Positions 44,434 through 55,643 of a DNA stretch of 64,000 nt are shown here, piece by piece. Origin of the DNA: Bryum argenteum. Its lineage: Eukaryota; Streptophyta; Bryopsida; Bryales; Bryaceae. Location: NCBI GenBank assembly GCA_037043015.1, contig CM073321.1, positions 18,473,001-18,537,000 of the forward strand, written 5' to 3'. The notes beneath the pieces are model-generated. The model searched no databases and had not been told where the DNA came from. It saw nothing but the letters and a program-made list of their open reading frames with translations. The position numbers and the translations under genes were made by a program. Each line of letters begins with the position of its first letter. Positions within the stretch are counted from its first letter, which is position 1.

Positions 44434-47400
44434 CTAATGTCCAATAAGACGGGAGAAGAGGCAGCAACAAAATTCTGAGCTATCCTCTCCGCATAAGATG
44501 GTAGGTGAAGGTTTGTGGAGGACTGCTGTAGAGACTTTTGTCGCCAATGAAGCGTCGATTGAAACCTGCGATTCTAAAAGTACAGAAAAAGTCAATAACA
44601 ATAAACTATTAGCGAGTGAAGGTGATAATAGAAGGGAGGAAAGTAAGAGATAATTACGCACAAAATGTTGGACGTTGCTTCTTCTAAAGCGGTTCACAGC
44701 TGTTACTGTCGTAGTCATAGTCTCGAATCGAATTGCCGCTTTCTTCCTCAAGAGCGGTACCATCCATGTATGCCAATTAGAGTCCGTCAAATATCTTTTC
44801 ATCAGCTTCAACAGCAATAAAATGACGGTTCGATCGCGCGCAGGCAATCACGGAAGCACCTACATAACCAAAAACACACATCAGATATACAATATTGAAT
44901 GAATTGAATGAGAGTTGGTATTAGCAACAACTAATCTGTACTAGGACTCCAGTCAAAGATGATTCCCTGCTCGTCTGTGAGAGAATAACAAAACATTGGA
45001 TAAATGAGGGATCCTTCTCTCGGGAGCCACGCCATGGTGTACCATCTTTCTTCTTAGGAATGGAGTCTTTGCTCGCAAAACTTCTAAACAAAGACCTTAA
45101 TGTTGAAGTTGTGAGTCTGCAAAATTCAATCCATGAGAGATTTACAAAGACGTTACAAATAATCATGAATAATGATTTGAATGCAGAATGAAGGCCATAC
45201 CGTTTATACATGAGGGTTTGTCGAGGCCATTACAAGTATCGCACCCTCGTCTGTCAAGTTGTAGAAAGCAAAAAAGAACACACTCTCGAAGTAGCTTTTC
45301 TCTCGCTTGTTCCAAGAGGGGATTTCGACGGGAGACACGTCAGGCACGGGTAAGTGCTCAGGAACGTCTGCGTAAATGAGATCTACACCGGGATGTGGGT
45401 GTTTTGTGCCCATCTCCTTACATGGGTACTTCCTGTCTTTGCCAATCTTTGGAAATCACAAAATGCTAAACATGTTGTAAGTGATGTGTACCAATCAAAA
45501 TTTCAGAGAGAAAATAATGTAATGAAATATTTAAGACATCATACCTTTCTGATGTGATTGATAATGTCCAAGACTTGCGTGTTACATTCTTTAGTTTCAT
45601 GAGCTGCCTTTTGAACAGAAGCTCCAATATTCCCTTTCTCTAAGTACACTGGGAGGTGAATAGTAATGTCAGAAGACAAGCAGTCTCCGACGTGCTTCGG
45701 TTCAAGAAAAGGGAATGACGCATACTTCTTTTCGGAAGTGAAGTCGAAAGCGCTCGAAGGCGGTGGTGATAAATTATTTGTAACACCACCCGTTGAGACC
45801 TGAGTCGAAATTGCAGCGAGGCTTTGACAATTCCAACAACCCCATGAGAGTGTTGAGTCAAATTTGGCTCACCAACACCTACATCACAGTTAGCAATAAG
45901 ATGATTAAGCTGAGATTTGTCTTGCAGATTCGCTGAGCCGTTGGCAGCAGTATTCTTGCGTTTCTTTCCCTTCGCCTAAGGTTGTGGAGGGGCTTCAAGT
46001 GGTGATAGTGCATGAACTGCAAATACTGGCGGAGGGGGATGCACCAGGCAAGATCAAAAAGTCGTTGTCGTTGTCCTCGAACATTGCTTCGGTAGCAACG
46101 ACCGTGGAAGGACCTTGAACCAGATGCTTCTCGTCCCGATAAACAAAGTTGTCGTCACACTGAAGAAATCAACCTCCTGTCATCAATTGAGCATTAGTAA
46201 AACGGTTCTGCTGGAGAGCCGAATTCTTTTTGTCTGGATCTTCCTCGACTACTACATCTTTAAATTCGGAGGGAATGTGCGCAGCGGCGAGGCCTCCTTT
46301 GGGCACGAGCTCAAGCTTGATGTATTTGCACATGGAAATAAATTTTTTCAAGCTTGAAACCAAATGAATGCTAAGAATGCATGAGAAGAAGGTTATGAAA
46401 TGGAAAGACACCTCAAAACCAATCGATTCCCTCTCTCTATGCCACCCGCAATTTTCTCCAGTTTAGAGCCTTTAAAGAACTTGGGGCTCGCACTGGGCCC
46501 AAGGTAGTTCTCGTAACCCTTATCCTTAAAAATAAGCCTGCATTTCTCTACAAAGTCTAAAGGCTTGAGAATGCTGTCATTCCAAGAAATGAGATAATTT
46601 TTTGTAGTTTTATGATACTGTGGTTTTCTTCAAGTTTTTCTTCTAAGTATTTGGTCAGCTGCAATTAGATAATAGAAGTTAGAACAGGAAAATTTAAAAA
46701 CACACATGGGTTTGATGACTTGAGGATGTTGATGTAGTTACCTGTGCCTAAAAGGAGGCCCGGTTAAGCCAAACACCTAGAGGTTTATTCTGCATGGGCA
46801 CAAGGAAGTGGTTGGCCTCCCGAACCTCAAACAAGACAATTTGACGCAACCCTAATTACTCCAACTCATCTTTTTCTTAGTGAGCCTTACTTGGGAGCGG
46901 AATCCCGGCTCACTTAGTTGGTAGCAACCGGCCACGACTTTGCTAACACTTGCATGTGCCCACACACACAATGTTAGCACCATTCCAAGTCAAGGTGTCC
47001 AACCCACCTTGACTCCATAATTCATTACCGGATACTCATTACCCGGAACTCCCACCAACACATCCGCATGCCAACCCGGAACTCTCACCAACACATGGGC
47101 ATGCCACTTGGTGGCACGAGGCGGCCTTTCACAAATGTCCAAGCTTCCAAGGGTGCTACTAATCACCCCCAGAGCTAACCGCCCTTATCCATTGTCCAAC
47201 TTCCCACTAGTCCCCTTCCACTCTTGTTTCTCACTTCATTCGGGACTTTGCCGGAAATCCTCCCGGAATCCGGCACTAGTTTTCCCGGGGACTAGTTTGG
47301 AGCGGGACTCTTTCCAACCCAATGTTGCGAGATGCTCAAGAGCATCCCACAATGCCCAAGGAGTGGGAGTGAGGCTTCTTTTCCATGCCTCACCCTTTTG

Positions 47401-48849
47401 AGCCATTCCCGGTTACTCTCGGGAACCGGCACTACTTATCACGGGGACTAACTTGGGGAGGGACACTTCCCAACCCCATGTTTAGAGATGCTCCAAAGCA
47501 CTCTCCATTTTCCACAAGGTGCGGGAGTGAGGCTCCATTCTAAGCCTCACCCCTTGGAACCACCCCGGCTCCTCATGGCACCATGTGCAAGTGACGAGGG
47601 AGACCACCCCTCCTCATAGTACTCTCTGAAGTCTTCGGTAGGCCCCCCCCTCTTGTGTTGAGGGGCCTTCCGTGACACACTTTCTTTTTGGAAGACCACC
47701 CGTTTTTGCCTAAATCTCAAAAACAGGCCGTAACTTCTCCTCGGGCTAGCTCCTAGCTTAGTTATCCAAATGGGACGTCGGAGCCCATTTTCGACATCTA
47801 CTCTTTGAGTAGATATCGATGGAGTACCTACTTGCCTCAATTGGGTCTGTCCCAAGGGAGATATGCCCCTCTGAACATTCGGTGTCCCGGGAGGCTATAT
47901 TCCCGAGTCTCGAAGTCCCGACCACTTTGAGGAGCCATATCTCCTCGACTATTGCTTTGCTCATCATGAGCCTTAGCAACATAGAAAGCCCTTGTCATTA
48001 GCTTCCCAGCAATATGCAGCATGCCGCCCTCCACGAAGGTCGACACATTGAGTCCCGAAAGGCAACACTCCCGAGTCCCGGAGTGTCCCGGAACGCGCTC
48101 CAACCTTTGGAGAGTCACATCTCACGACCCACAACTCCAAATCGCGCGTTCTTTGGACCGATGGGTGCGTGTTTGAACAAGATTTACAACCATGTAAGGC
48201 ACACTACCAAGTTCGTCCCAAGCACGACGCTAGTACGTGTTGTTTGCTCGGGACTCTCCTTGGTCACCTCACCTTGTCTCTTGCCAAGCCCGGGGCGTCA
48301 CTCCCGGGGTCCTCTTGGCTCACCACGGTGTTCAGGCATCCTTTGGAAAGGGATGTGACTCAATTTGTCCTTGCTATCAAGTAAAAGCGGTCAAGAGCAA
48401 ATTCTAGAATCATGTTATTGCTGTAGTGCGAGTATATGTGCAAAGGCGAAGGACCATGAAGAATATGAGTAACAAAAATATAATTAGATGTTTGGATTTC
48501 AAATAAACTTGAATGGCATAACTCTTTGGCCCATTTGCCGCGAGGTCTTTGTTTGCAACGCCCAACATCTTTTCGATTCTTTCGAGCAAATTTTAGTATT
48601 TTCAATTTTGTGGCAATGTCCATGGCAATCTAGACTCCCGATGCAGTGCGCTTGTCAATTAGAGTCATGGCGTTGTCTTCTACTTCTGCCTTCTTAGATG
48701 CCTTTGCAATTTTTCTCTACAACAAATATATATGATAAATATGAGCAAATGTGAATTGATTTAAATACGATAAGAGAGAAGTACAAAATAATCACAGATG
48801 TAACCGCGTATAAGAACTTCACGAAGACGTCTACCGCGAGTGGGTATCT
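44434..48849 (-). pseudogene. Intron-containing N6/N4 DNA methyltransferase-like gene, decayed
   Basis: Minus-strand coding pieces are joined by good splice sites. One exon runs from 48716 (after TTTGTTGTAG) to 48361 and contains DKRTASGV, KQRPRGKWAKELCH and HGPSPLHIYSHYSN; it continues past the solo LTR at 46836-46742, with donor CAG|GTAACT. Another follows ATTGCAG at about 46670 (YHKTTKNYLISWNDSILKPL). Others cover about 46340-46040, 45960-45550 and 45420-45210, the last holding VDLIYADVP at about 45359-45385 and FYNLTDEGAILVMAS. A near-final exon has DGTPWRGSREKDPSF, then IIFDWSPST. The last exon (from about 44859) has GASVIACARSNRHFIAVEAD then EKIF. An Asp-x-Pro motif before a GxG/FIxxExD motif is the order of beta-class amino-methyltransferases. 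In-frame stops (about 48632 and in several exons), frameshifts and a changed catalytic DPPW-like motif show decay. Family assignment is by motif only. Confidence 0.62.
46842..48360. mobile_element. Solo LTR of the chromovirus family inside the methyltransferase-like gene
   Basis: 1519 bp from TGACGCAACCCTAATTACTC to GGGATGTGACT, flanked by CAATT (46837-46841 and 48361-48365). Similar over its whole length to 48952-50474 and 59310-60829. It separates the gene's LIARTN segment from the LFEVREANHFLVP segment. Confidence 0.88.
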
Positions 48850-48951
48850 GTCACATCCCTTTCCAAAGGATGCCCGAATACCGTGGTGAGCCAAGAGGAC
48901 CCCGGGAGTGACGCCCCGGGAGTGACGCCCCGGGCTTGACAAGAGACAAGG
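48850..48951. repeat. Inverted fragment of the chromovirus LTR end
   Basis: Starts TGTCACATCCCTTTCCAAAG, the reverse complement of the last 100 bp of the family LTR, and abuts a full LTR in the opposite orientation at 48952. It includes a 14-bp tandem duplication, AGTGACGCCCCGGG. It is a rearrangement scar, which may explain why no target duplication is visible for the neighbouring element. Confidence 0.8.
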
Positions 48952-50474
48952 TGTTGCGACCCTAATTACTCCAACTCATTTTTTTTTTCTTAGTAAGCCT
49001 TACTTGGTAGCGGAATCCCGGCTCACTTAGTTGGTAGCAACCGGCCACGACTTTGCTAACACTTGCATGTGCCCACACACACAATGTTAGCACCATTCCA
49101 AGTCAAGGTGTCCAACCCACCTTGACTCCATAACTCATTACCGGATACTCATTACCCGGAACTCCCACCAACACATCCGCATGCCAACCCGGAACTCTCA
49201 CCAACACATGGGCATGCCACTTGGTGGCACAGAGCGGCCTTCGACAAATGTTCAAGCTCCCAAGGGTGCTACTAATCACCCCCAGAGCTAACCGCCCTTA
49301 TCCATTGTCCAACTTCCCACTAGTCCCCTTCCACTCTTGTTTCTCACCGCATTCGGGACTGTGCCGGAAATCCTCCCGGAATCCGGCACTAGTTTTCTCG
49401 GGGACTAGTTTGGAGCGGGACTCATTCCAACCCAATGTTGCGGGATGCTCAAGAGCATCCCACAATGCCCAAGATGTAGAAGTGAGGCTTCCTTTCCATG
49501 CCTCACCTTCTTGAGCCATCCCCGGTCACTCCCGGGAACCGACACTACTTATCACGGGGACTAACTTGGAGAGGGACATTTCCCAATCCCATGTTTACAG
49601 ATGCTCCAAAGCACTCTCCATTTTCCACAAGGTGCGGGAGTGAGGCCTCATCCCAAGCCTCACCCCTTGGAGCCACCCCGGCTCCTCAAGGCACCATGTG
49701 CAAGTGAGGAGGGAGACCACCCCTCCTCATAGTACTCTCTAGAGTCTTCGGTAGGCCCCCCCCCTCTTGTGTTGAGGGGCCTTCCGAGACACACTTTTGT
49801 TTTGGAAGACCACCCGTTTTTGCCTTAGTCTCAAAAACGGGCCGGATCTTCTTCTCGGGCTAACTTGTAGCTCAGTTATTCAAATGGGACGTGCGAGCCC
49901 ATTTTCGACATCTACTCTTGGAGTAGATGTCGATAGAGTCCTCACTTGTCCCAATCAAAGCTTCCATGTGGGAGCTATGCTCCTCTAAACATTCGGGAGT
50001 CCCGGGAGGCAGCAGTCCCGGAGTCCCGAAGTCCCGATGCTTTGGAGAGCCATACCTCCCAAAGCATTGCTTTGCTCCTCACGAGCCTTAGCATTTTGGA
50101 AAGCTCTTGTCCAGAGCTTTCCAAAGACATGCAACATGCCGCCATCCATGAGGGACGACATTTTGAGTCCCGAAAGGCAACACTCCCGAGTCCCGGAGTG
50201 TCCCGGAACGCGCTCCAACTTTGGAGAGTCATATCTCATGACTCACAACTCCAAATCGCGCGTTCTTTGGACCCATGGATGCGTGCTCAAACAAGGTTTC
50301 CAACCCTGTAAGACACGCCACCAAGTTCGTCCCGAGCACGACGCCATTGCGTGCTGTTTGCTCGGGACTCCCCTTGGTCACTTCACCTTGTCTCTTGCCA
50401 AGCCCGGGGCGTCACTCCCGGGGTCCTCTCGGCTCACCACGGTGTTCGGGCATCCTTTGGAAAGGGATGTGACA
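48952..50474 (-). repeat. 3' LTR of the second chromovirus copy
   Basis: From TGTTGCGACCCTAATTACTC to GGGATGTGACA. It has an extra block around 49130-49210 (two CCAACACATNNGCATGCCA units) that the 23506 LTR lacks; the same block is in the 46842 and 59310 LTRs. That defines two LTR subfamilies of about 1.32 and 1.52 kb. Confidence 0.85.
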
Positions 50475-51715
50475 TAGCAAGTGTCACGAGCGCTAACTCT
50501 GCACATCCCCCACATGCACAAAGTTAGCTCTCCATACCAACCACCAAGCTCACCGCTTGGTTATCAATCCCTCCTACTCATGCAACCGGGACTCAACCCC
50601 TTCGTAGGTAGCCAATGGTTAGGTGCGGACTTCCACTTATGTCCAAGGCCCAACTTGGTGGCACTCCCATACCACGCGGCCTAACCGCACTTGGTGGTGT
50701 CTCCTCACCACCGCCCATGACCACCATGGTGACCCCAAGGCCACCAAGTAGTCACAACGCCGGCGGTGAGACACCACCCCACATCGGTAGCACTCATGGT
50801 CCTCAATTTGCCTATATGAGTCCCCGTGGTGAAGCCCCAACACTAGCTCCCCCACCGGGACTCACCTTGTCCTTATGAGCCACCGTGGTGAAGCCCCAAC
50901 ACTAGCTCCACCCACCGTGCCTCATTTTGCACTTTGAATCCCCATGGTGGAGCCCCAACACTAGCTCCACCCATTGGGACTCACCTTGGCTTGGGAGTCC
51001 CCATGGTGAGGCCCCAACACTAGCCACACCACTGGGACTCCCACCTTGGTCACCACCAAGGCACCATGGGAGTGGGGAGGGAGACCAGCCCTCCCCATAG
51101 TATACTCTGTGGGATTCGGCAGCCCCTGGTCCTAGGTGAAGGGCTGGACCCTCACACCTCTTAGTTTTGGAAGACCACCCAATCTCCCAATGCCTTAGCC
51201 GCTGGAAGGCCCGGGAGACTTCCCGAACCTTCCAGGGCTCGTATCTACCTCGTCCCGCATCCAAACGCGACGAGCGACCACTCTATCGACATCTACTCGT
51301 CAAGTAGATGCCGATAGACACCTTACTTGCCTCATTCCGACAAGTATTGAGGGAGTTATGCCCCTCTGAAGATTCGGGAGTCCCGGGCCAGCTTCCCAGT
51401 CCAGCACTGTCCCTGGACAGCACTCCCTTTAGTCCCACAATCTTCCAACTCCCATAACTTTTAGCTCACACCTCCAAATGAGGTGCTCCTTAGCATCCCG
51501 GAATCGTGGCAACATGAGCTTCCATAATCTCATGTCCATTCCCTCGTGGCTCCTAGTCTCCGTGGGTGAGAGGCGTCTCCAACGCCCGGGGTCCTCTCCC
51601 ACACTAGGCCCACTTAGGTTCCCTTCACCTTGGCACCCCAAGGCCCGGGCGTCACTCCGGTGTCCCCCTTGGGCCCTTGGTGTTGCGGGCACTCCTCAAG
51701 GAGAGGTGTGCGACA
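50475..51715. mobile_element. Inverted copy of the third-family LTR
   Basis: The reverse complement of about 30642-31875. On the plus strand it starts TAGCAAGTGTCACGAGCG and ends GAGGTGTGCGACA. The roughly 60 bp at one LTR end are missing, and it abuts the chromovirus LTR with no spacer and no visible target duplication. About 560 bp of chromovirus 3' untranslated sequence present in the first copy is absent here. Confidence 0.8.
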
Positions 51716-53353
51716 TAAGCTTAAGAGTCGTGGGGGTTCACCCACTCACAACTCCGAAGCCAAGGTCCCTGTTTTGCAGCATTCCAAGTATTGGCTTCGC
51801 GTATCCTTCAACCTCTTCTAACCAACCTAGCAATCCAAAATGAGATTAGGACTCATCTCACTTCCAACATGCAATCAAGGAACTTGCCGGCAACTTTATT
51901 CTCAACCAAGTATTACCACATGTATCATTTGCACCAAATGCTAGACAAAAATTAGGCCAAGTGTACACAAGTGTGGTGATTCACCCCCACTTCAAAGGTT
52001 GATGTCCTCATCAATGCTTTCTCGGTGTCTTGGATCTCCGTTGGCTTTCATACCTTTCCACCATCTCCTTTGCATTGGCCATGGACTTGGCCTCAACCCA
52101 TGTTGTTTCCTTCTCATGGTACCCCCGCCTCTTCACCAAGTATTATTTGCCCTTTTTCTTGGTGATCCGGCAGTTCATAATGCCTTTTACTCCAAACTCC
52201 AAGTGATCACCAAGTAGTTCAGGTGGAGGCCGTTACACTTGCTTGCGTTCCGGCCTTACCTTATCTTTGTGATATGGCTTGAGCAATGAAACATGGAAGG
52301 TGGGATGAATCATGGTCTCCGGTGGTAAGTCCAACTTATACACATCCTCAAACAACCGTTTTGCAATGACAAATGGACTCACATACTTTGCCATGGATAT
52401 GGGAGTCAAGCCATCCGGTAAGGTGAAGTTCTTCACATTCTACCACACCTTTTAGCCCTCCTCATACTCCTCATGGCGCCGCCCTTTGTTAACTTGTTTC
52501 ACATACTTCTTTGGGCCTTGTCTAGGTTCTTCTTGGTCCTTTTCAATAAGTTGCTATCTCATGGCTACCAAGTCCTTTGTACCTTGGCTTTGTTCGATCT
52601 CCGAATGCAATCCATTCAAAAGCTAGGTTGTTAGGCATAAGTGGCTTCACACATAAGCCACCTTGGGCGGCGATTGACTCATAGCACCATGCCTCAATGC
52701 ATTATAGCTACCAACCGCCTAACCCAAGTAATCACTCCAATCACTTTGGTCTTCGGCAACCCATGATGCCGCCACCAAACGCTGAAAAGGAGCACCACCT
52801 TGTCAAAGGCGGTCGCCATCCCTTTTGTTGGGTCCATCCTTGCCAACTCACAAAATCTATCGACCACCACAAAGATGGCGTCACTTCCTCGTGACTCCGG
52901 AAGGCTTGTAATAAAATCTAACGAGACACACTCCCATGGACCATCCCGGATAGGCAAAGGGTGTAACAAACCCACTTGCTTTTGATATGACGCCCGGTTG
53001 GCTTCACATTCAAGTGATACAAGTCTTTACATAATGGGCAATGTCTTCCTTCATTTCGGGCCAATAGAACCTCTTTGAAACCAAACATATGGTAGACTTC
53101 TCCCTCCTATGCCCGGCCAAGCGGTTGTGATGCTCCTCCTTGAGCACACTCAACCTCCACATGCCCTTTGGAACACACACCCTATTTTGCTTTAACTTGA
53201 TCAGACATTGATGAAACCGGATACCTTTGGGCTTCATGCCACACCTAAGTTCACTTAAGATCTTTTGAGCCTTGGGGTCTTTCATATACGCCTCCCTTAT
53301 CCGTTTTGCCAAATCACCTTCTCCCGCAGACATCACTCTGAAGACTTGCGTGG
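51716..53353 (-). pseudogene. Chromovirus pol fragment: integrase and chromodomain remnants
   Basis: Aligns with about 25392-27205 of the first copy. Recognisable pieces are the degenerate chromodomain region (about 52000-52200), the integrase C-terminus (LPDGLTPISMAKY, about 52400), part of the integrase core (VSLDFITSLPESRGSDAIF, about 52900) and the zinc-binding linker (YMKDPKAQK, about 53270). The middle of the integrase is deleted near 52690-52760, and stops and shifts are frequent. Non-functional. Confidence 0.8.
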
Positions 53354-53720
53354 TGTCGGACCGTGTTTTTTCGATTTTTGGCCACTAAGTTCTAATGCTT
53401 ATCATGAATAAGTATAGAGTCTAGAATCCGACCTATGTATGTGCTAGGCCGTATACTATAAGGCAATTACGTTTTTACAAATAAGGGATATAGTTAAAAT
53501 CTAGTTCTTGTTAATAAGGACGGATTTGCCAATCCGTACTCTGTAACCGTACGGCTAGGACGTGCTGTCAGAGGCCGGAATGGAAGTTATTACGGCTGCT
53601 GAAGGACGGAGTGGCGAAGAAGTTAATAATGGCGAGAAATTTAGAAGGCGACTGGGTACGGAGATGACAATGATGGCGGCGGAACAAGTCATGATGGTCG
53701 GACTTAACTCCGGCTCCCTC

Positions 53721-53727
53721 TATAAAA
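53721..53727 (+). promoter_or_regulatory. TATA box of the LTR-borne gene
   Basis: TATAAAA in a GC-rich setting (CCCTC then TATAAAAGGCC), 165 bp upstream of the ATG at 53892. Spacing allows a start site near 53750 and a pyrimidine-rich leader of about 140 nt. No other TATA of similar quality is nearby on this strand. Confidence 0.7.
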
Positions 53728-53891
53728 GGCCACCCGTCCGCCCTTGTCGTCACCTGCCTCCTCGCTTTCTGCGCCTTTTGTCTTCTTGCGCCCCTGCCTT
53801 CCGTCTTCTGCTTTCCGTCCCTTAGTTCCGATCCGGCCCACTGGCCGATCTCAGCCCGGCCGCTTTGTACTTCTTGTCGCACTTCTTTCCC

Positions 53892-55643
53892 ATGGCAGGA
53901 ACGGCGTCCGCTTCCGCTCAGGCGCAGGAGGAGCTGATGATCTCCATAAAGTTAGTATCACCGTGCATTCCGATCGATGAGGACGAGAAGAAGTCCTTGA
54001 CGGAGGATCTCGAGAAGATGGGACTAGCCGGCCTGCTGGATTCGCCCTGGGGTTTGCGCGACGCAGAGATGGTGCGCGAGATTAAGGTCGGCGCGCCAAA
54101 TCAGTTCGAAGGGTCGGTCAGAGGGAAGCCGGCTTCCTGGACGGCCGACCACTGGAGAGCTGTTTACGGCCTGGTCGTAAACAGTGGAGTAGGGTTGTGC
54201 GGCCGGAAACACAAATGGGCAAAGAAGGCGTTCCACGGGACTCCTCACAAGAACAATGGCTACTCGGTGGAGGATTGCAAGGATCCGAGGGAGCGCGCCA
54301 TCATCAAGTTTTTGGCGCCGATTATTCACGGGGAGAAGCCGCATCGCATAACCATCCGGCTTGCCAACACCGTCCTCGGCGAACGAGAGGTCGACTGGGG
54401 AATGATCATCCGCGACCGGGTCGCCCGGCTCGCGGAGAACGTAGGTAAAACCCGTTCTAGCCCTATTACTCCTTTTCTTTACCACCTTTACAAGAAGAAG
54501 GAGGTGCTGACGGAGGAGGAGGAGTCGAACTACGAGATTGCGCTATCGTCGCAAAACAACGGAGTGTTCGAGTCGGAGGAGAGCGCGGACAGCAAGGCTG
54601 TGTACTTGGACGAGGAGCAGGACGAGGTCGGATCAGACGACGGGGACGTCCAACCGGACGCGCCACAAGAGCCGGTTCCAGAGGCAACCCCACCGCGTAC
54701 GGGTCCAGAGGTAATCATCCTTCCGTCCCCGTCCCCTCTTACGAACCCGACCGAGGCCGGAACTCAGACCGAGCGAGGACAGCCTTCGAGGCCGGTGGAT
54801 GAAAGGGAAGTTACGGCCGACTGGGAGAACCCCATGAATCCAAACGACCCCAGACTTCCCCCACCTCTCAGTCCGTCCGCCAACCATGCGGATGCCATGA
54901 GGCGAGCATGGCACCACTTCACGGAAGCCAGGTGCCAATACTTCTTCTACCAGAAGCTACTGTTGCAGCTATGCCAAGAGTTTGGGGTGAAGACGTTGCT
55001 GGAGGTGAAGCAGAAGTGGGACTCCAAGCCGGACGAGGAGCAGTTCCGACAGATGGAGAAGCAAGTGACAAAGCTAATCCTGGAGAATAGACGTCTTCGC
55101 GAGACGGTTAGAAGAAGGGAGGAAGAACTCCTGGTCAGACGGCAGGCCGTAATCACGGCAAACGAGCAGGTCGTAAAGCTCGTCGAAATCTGCGAGACTC
55201 CGGCCGAGGTACTGCAGAAGGCGAACCTGTACGAGGCCGGAATCCTAGAATCGGAGGTGTTTAAGGCGGAAACTTTCAGAAAGTTTCTCTTGGCAGCGAA
55301 GACCTACGCCGTAAAGGTTGAGAAGAGCAACGCCGAGGTCAAGGTGCTGCTCGACACCGTCCGGGAGCAGATGAAGGAGGTAGTCATGCCGGCTTTCACT
55401 TCTACCCCGGCCAAGACTCCGAGGCCGGATCCGATTAAGATGGAGAGGACGGATGCTGGACCCTCCAGTCCGACCGACACGAAGGGCAAAGTAAAGGTGA
55501 AGACAAAGGGAGACGCACCCGTCCCAGCAGACTCTCAGGCCAAGAATACTTGCACCGCGAAGAGGAAGCTCAAGGCCGAGGAATACGAGAAGTCTCCTGG
55601 GGCCCAGAAGCTTCACGACATCAGCCTCGAGCACTCCGAATAA
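53892..55643 (+). CDS. Unrecognised 583-residue coiled-coil protein encoded within the LTR-like insertion
   Basis: I choose the ATG at 53892 (CCCATGGCA, a strong initiation context) over the in-frame TTG upstream. The N-terminal ~200 residues look globular (WTADHWRAVYGLVVNSG; KWAKKAFHGT; ERAIIKFLAPIIHGEKPHRI; SSPITPFLYHLYKKKEVLTEEEE). The layout loosely recalls Gag-like or plant-mobile-domain proteins of retrotransposons, which is only a suggestion. Residues ~210-330 are acidic, then Pro/Thr-rich. Residues ~350-500 are strongly helical with a coiled coil (QMEKQVTKLILENRRLRETV). The tail is basic. After the TAA at 55641-55643 the same frame stays open for 48 more codons to TAG at 55788-55790, ending in a basic RRR tail. 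The TAA therefore looks like a recent truncation or a readthrough stop. No signal peptide or catalytic motif seen. Confidence 0.7.
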   Translation: MAGTASASAQAQEELMISIKLVSPCIPIDEDEKKSLTEDLEKMGLAGLLDSPWGLRDAEMVREIKVGAPNQFEGSVRGKPASWTADHWRAVYGLVVNSGVGLCGRKHKWAKKAFHGTPHKNNGYSVEDCKDPRERAIIKFLAPIIHGEKPHRITIRLANTVLGEREVDWGMIIRDRVARLAENVGKTRSSPITPFLYHLYKKKEVLTEEEESNYEIALSSQNNGVFESEESADSKAVYLDEEQDEVGSDDGDVQPDAPQEPVPEATPPRTGPEVIILPSPSPLTNPTEAGTQTERGQPSRPVDEREVTADWENPMNPNDPRLPPPLSPSANHADAMRRAWHHFTEARCQYFFYQKLLLQLCQEFGVKTLLEVKQKWDSKPDEEQFRQMEKQVTKLILENRRLRETVRRREEELLVRRQAVITANEQVVKLVEICETPAEVLQKANLYEAGILESEVFKAETFRKFLLAAKTYAVKVEKSNAEVKVLLDTVREQMKEVVMPAFTSTPAKTPRPDPIKMERTDAGPSSPTDTKGKVKVKTKGDAPVPADSQAKNTCTAKRKLKAEEYEKSPGAQKLHDISLEHSE

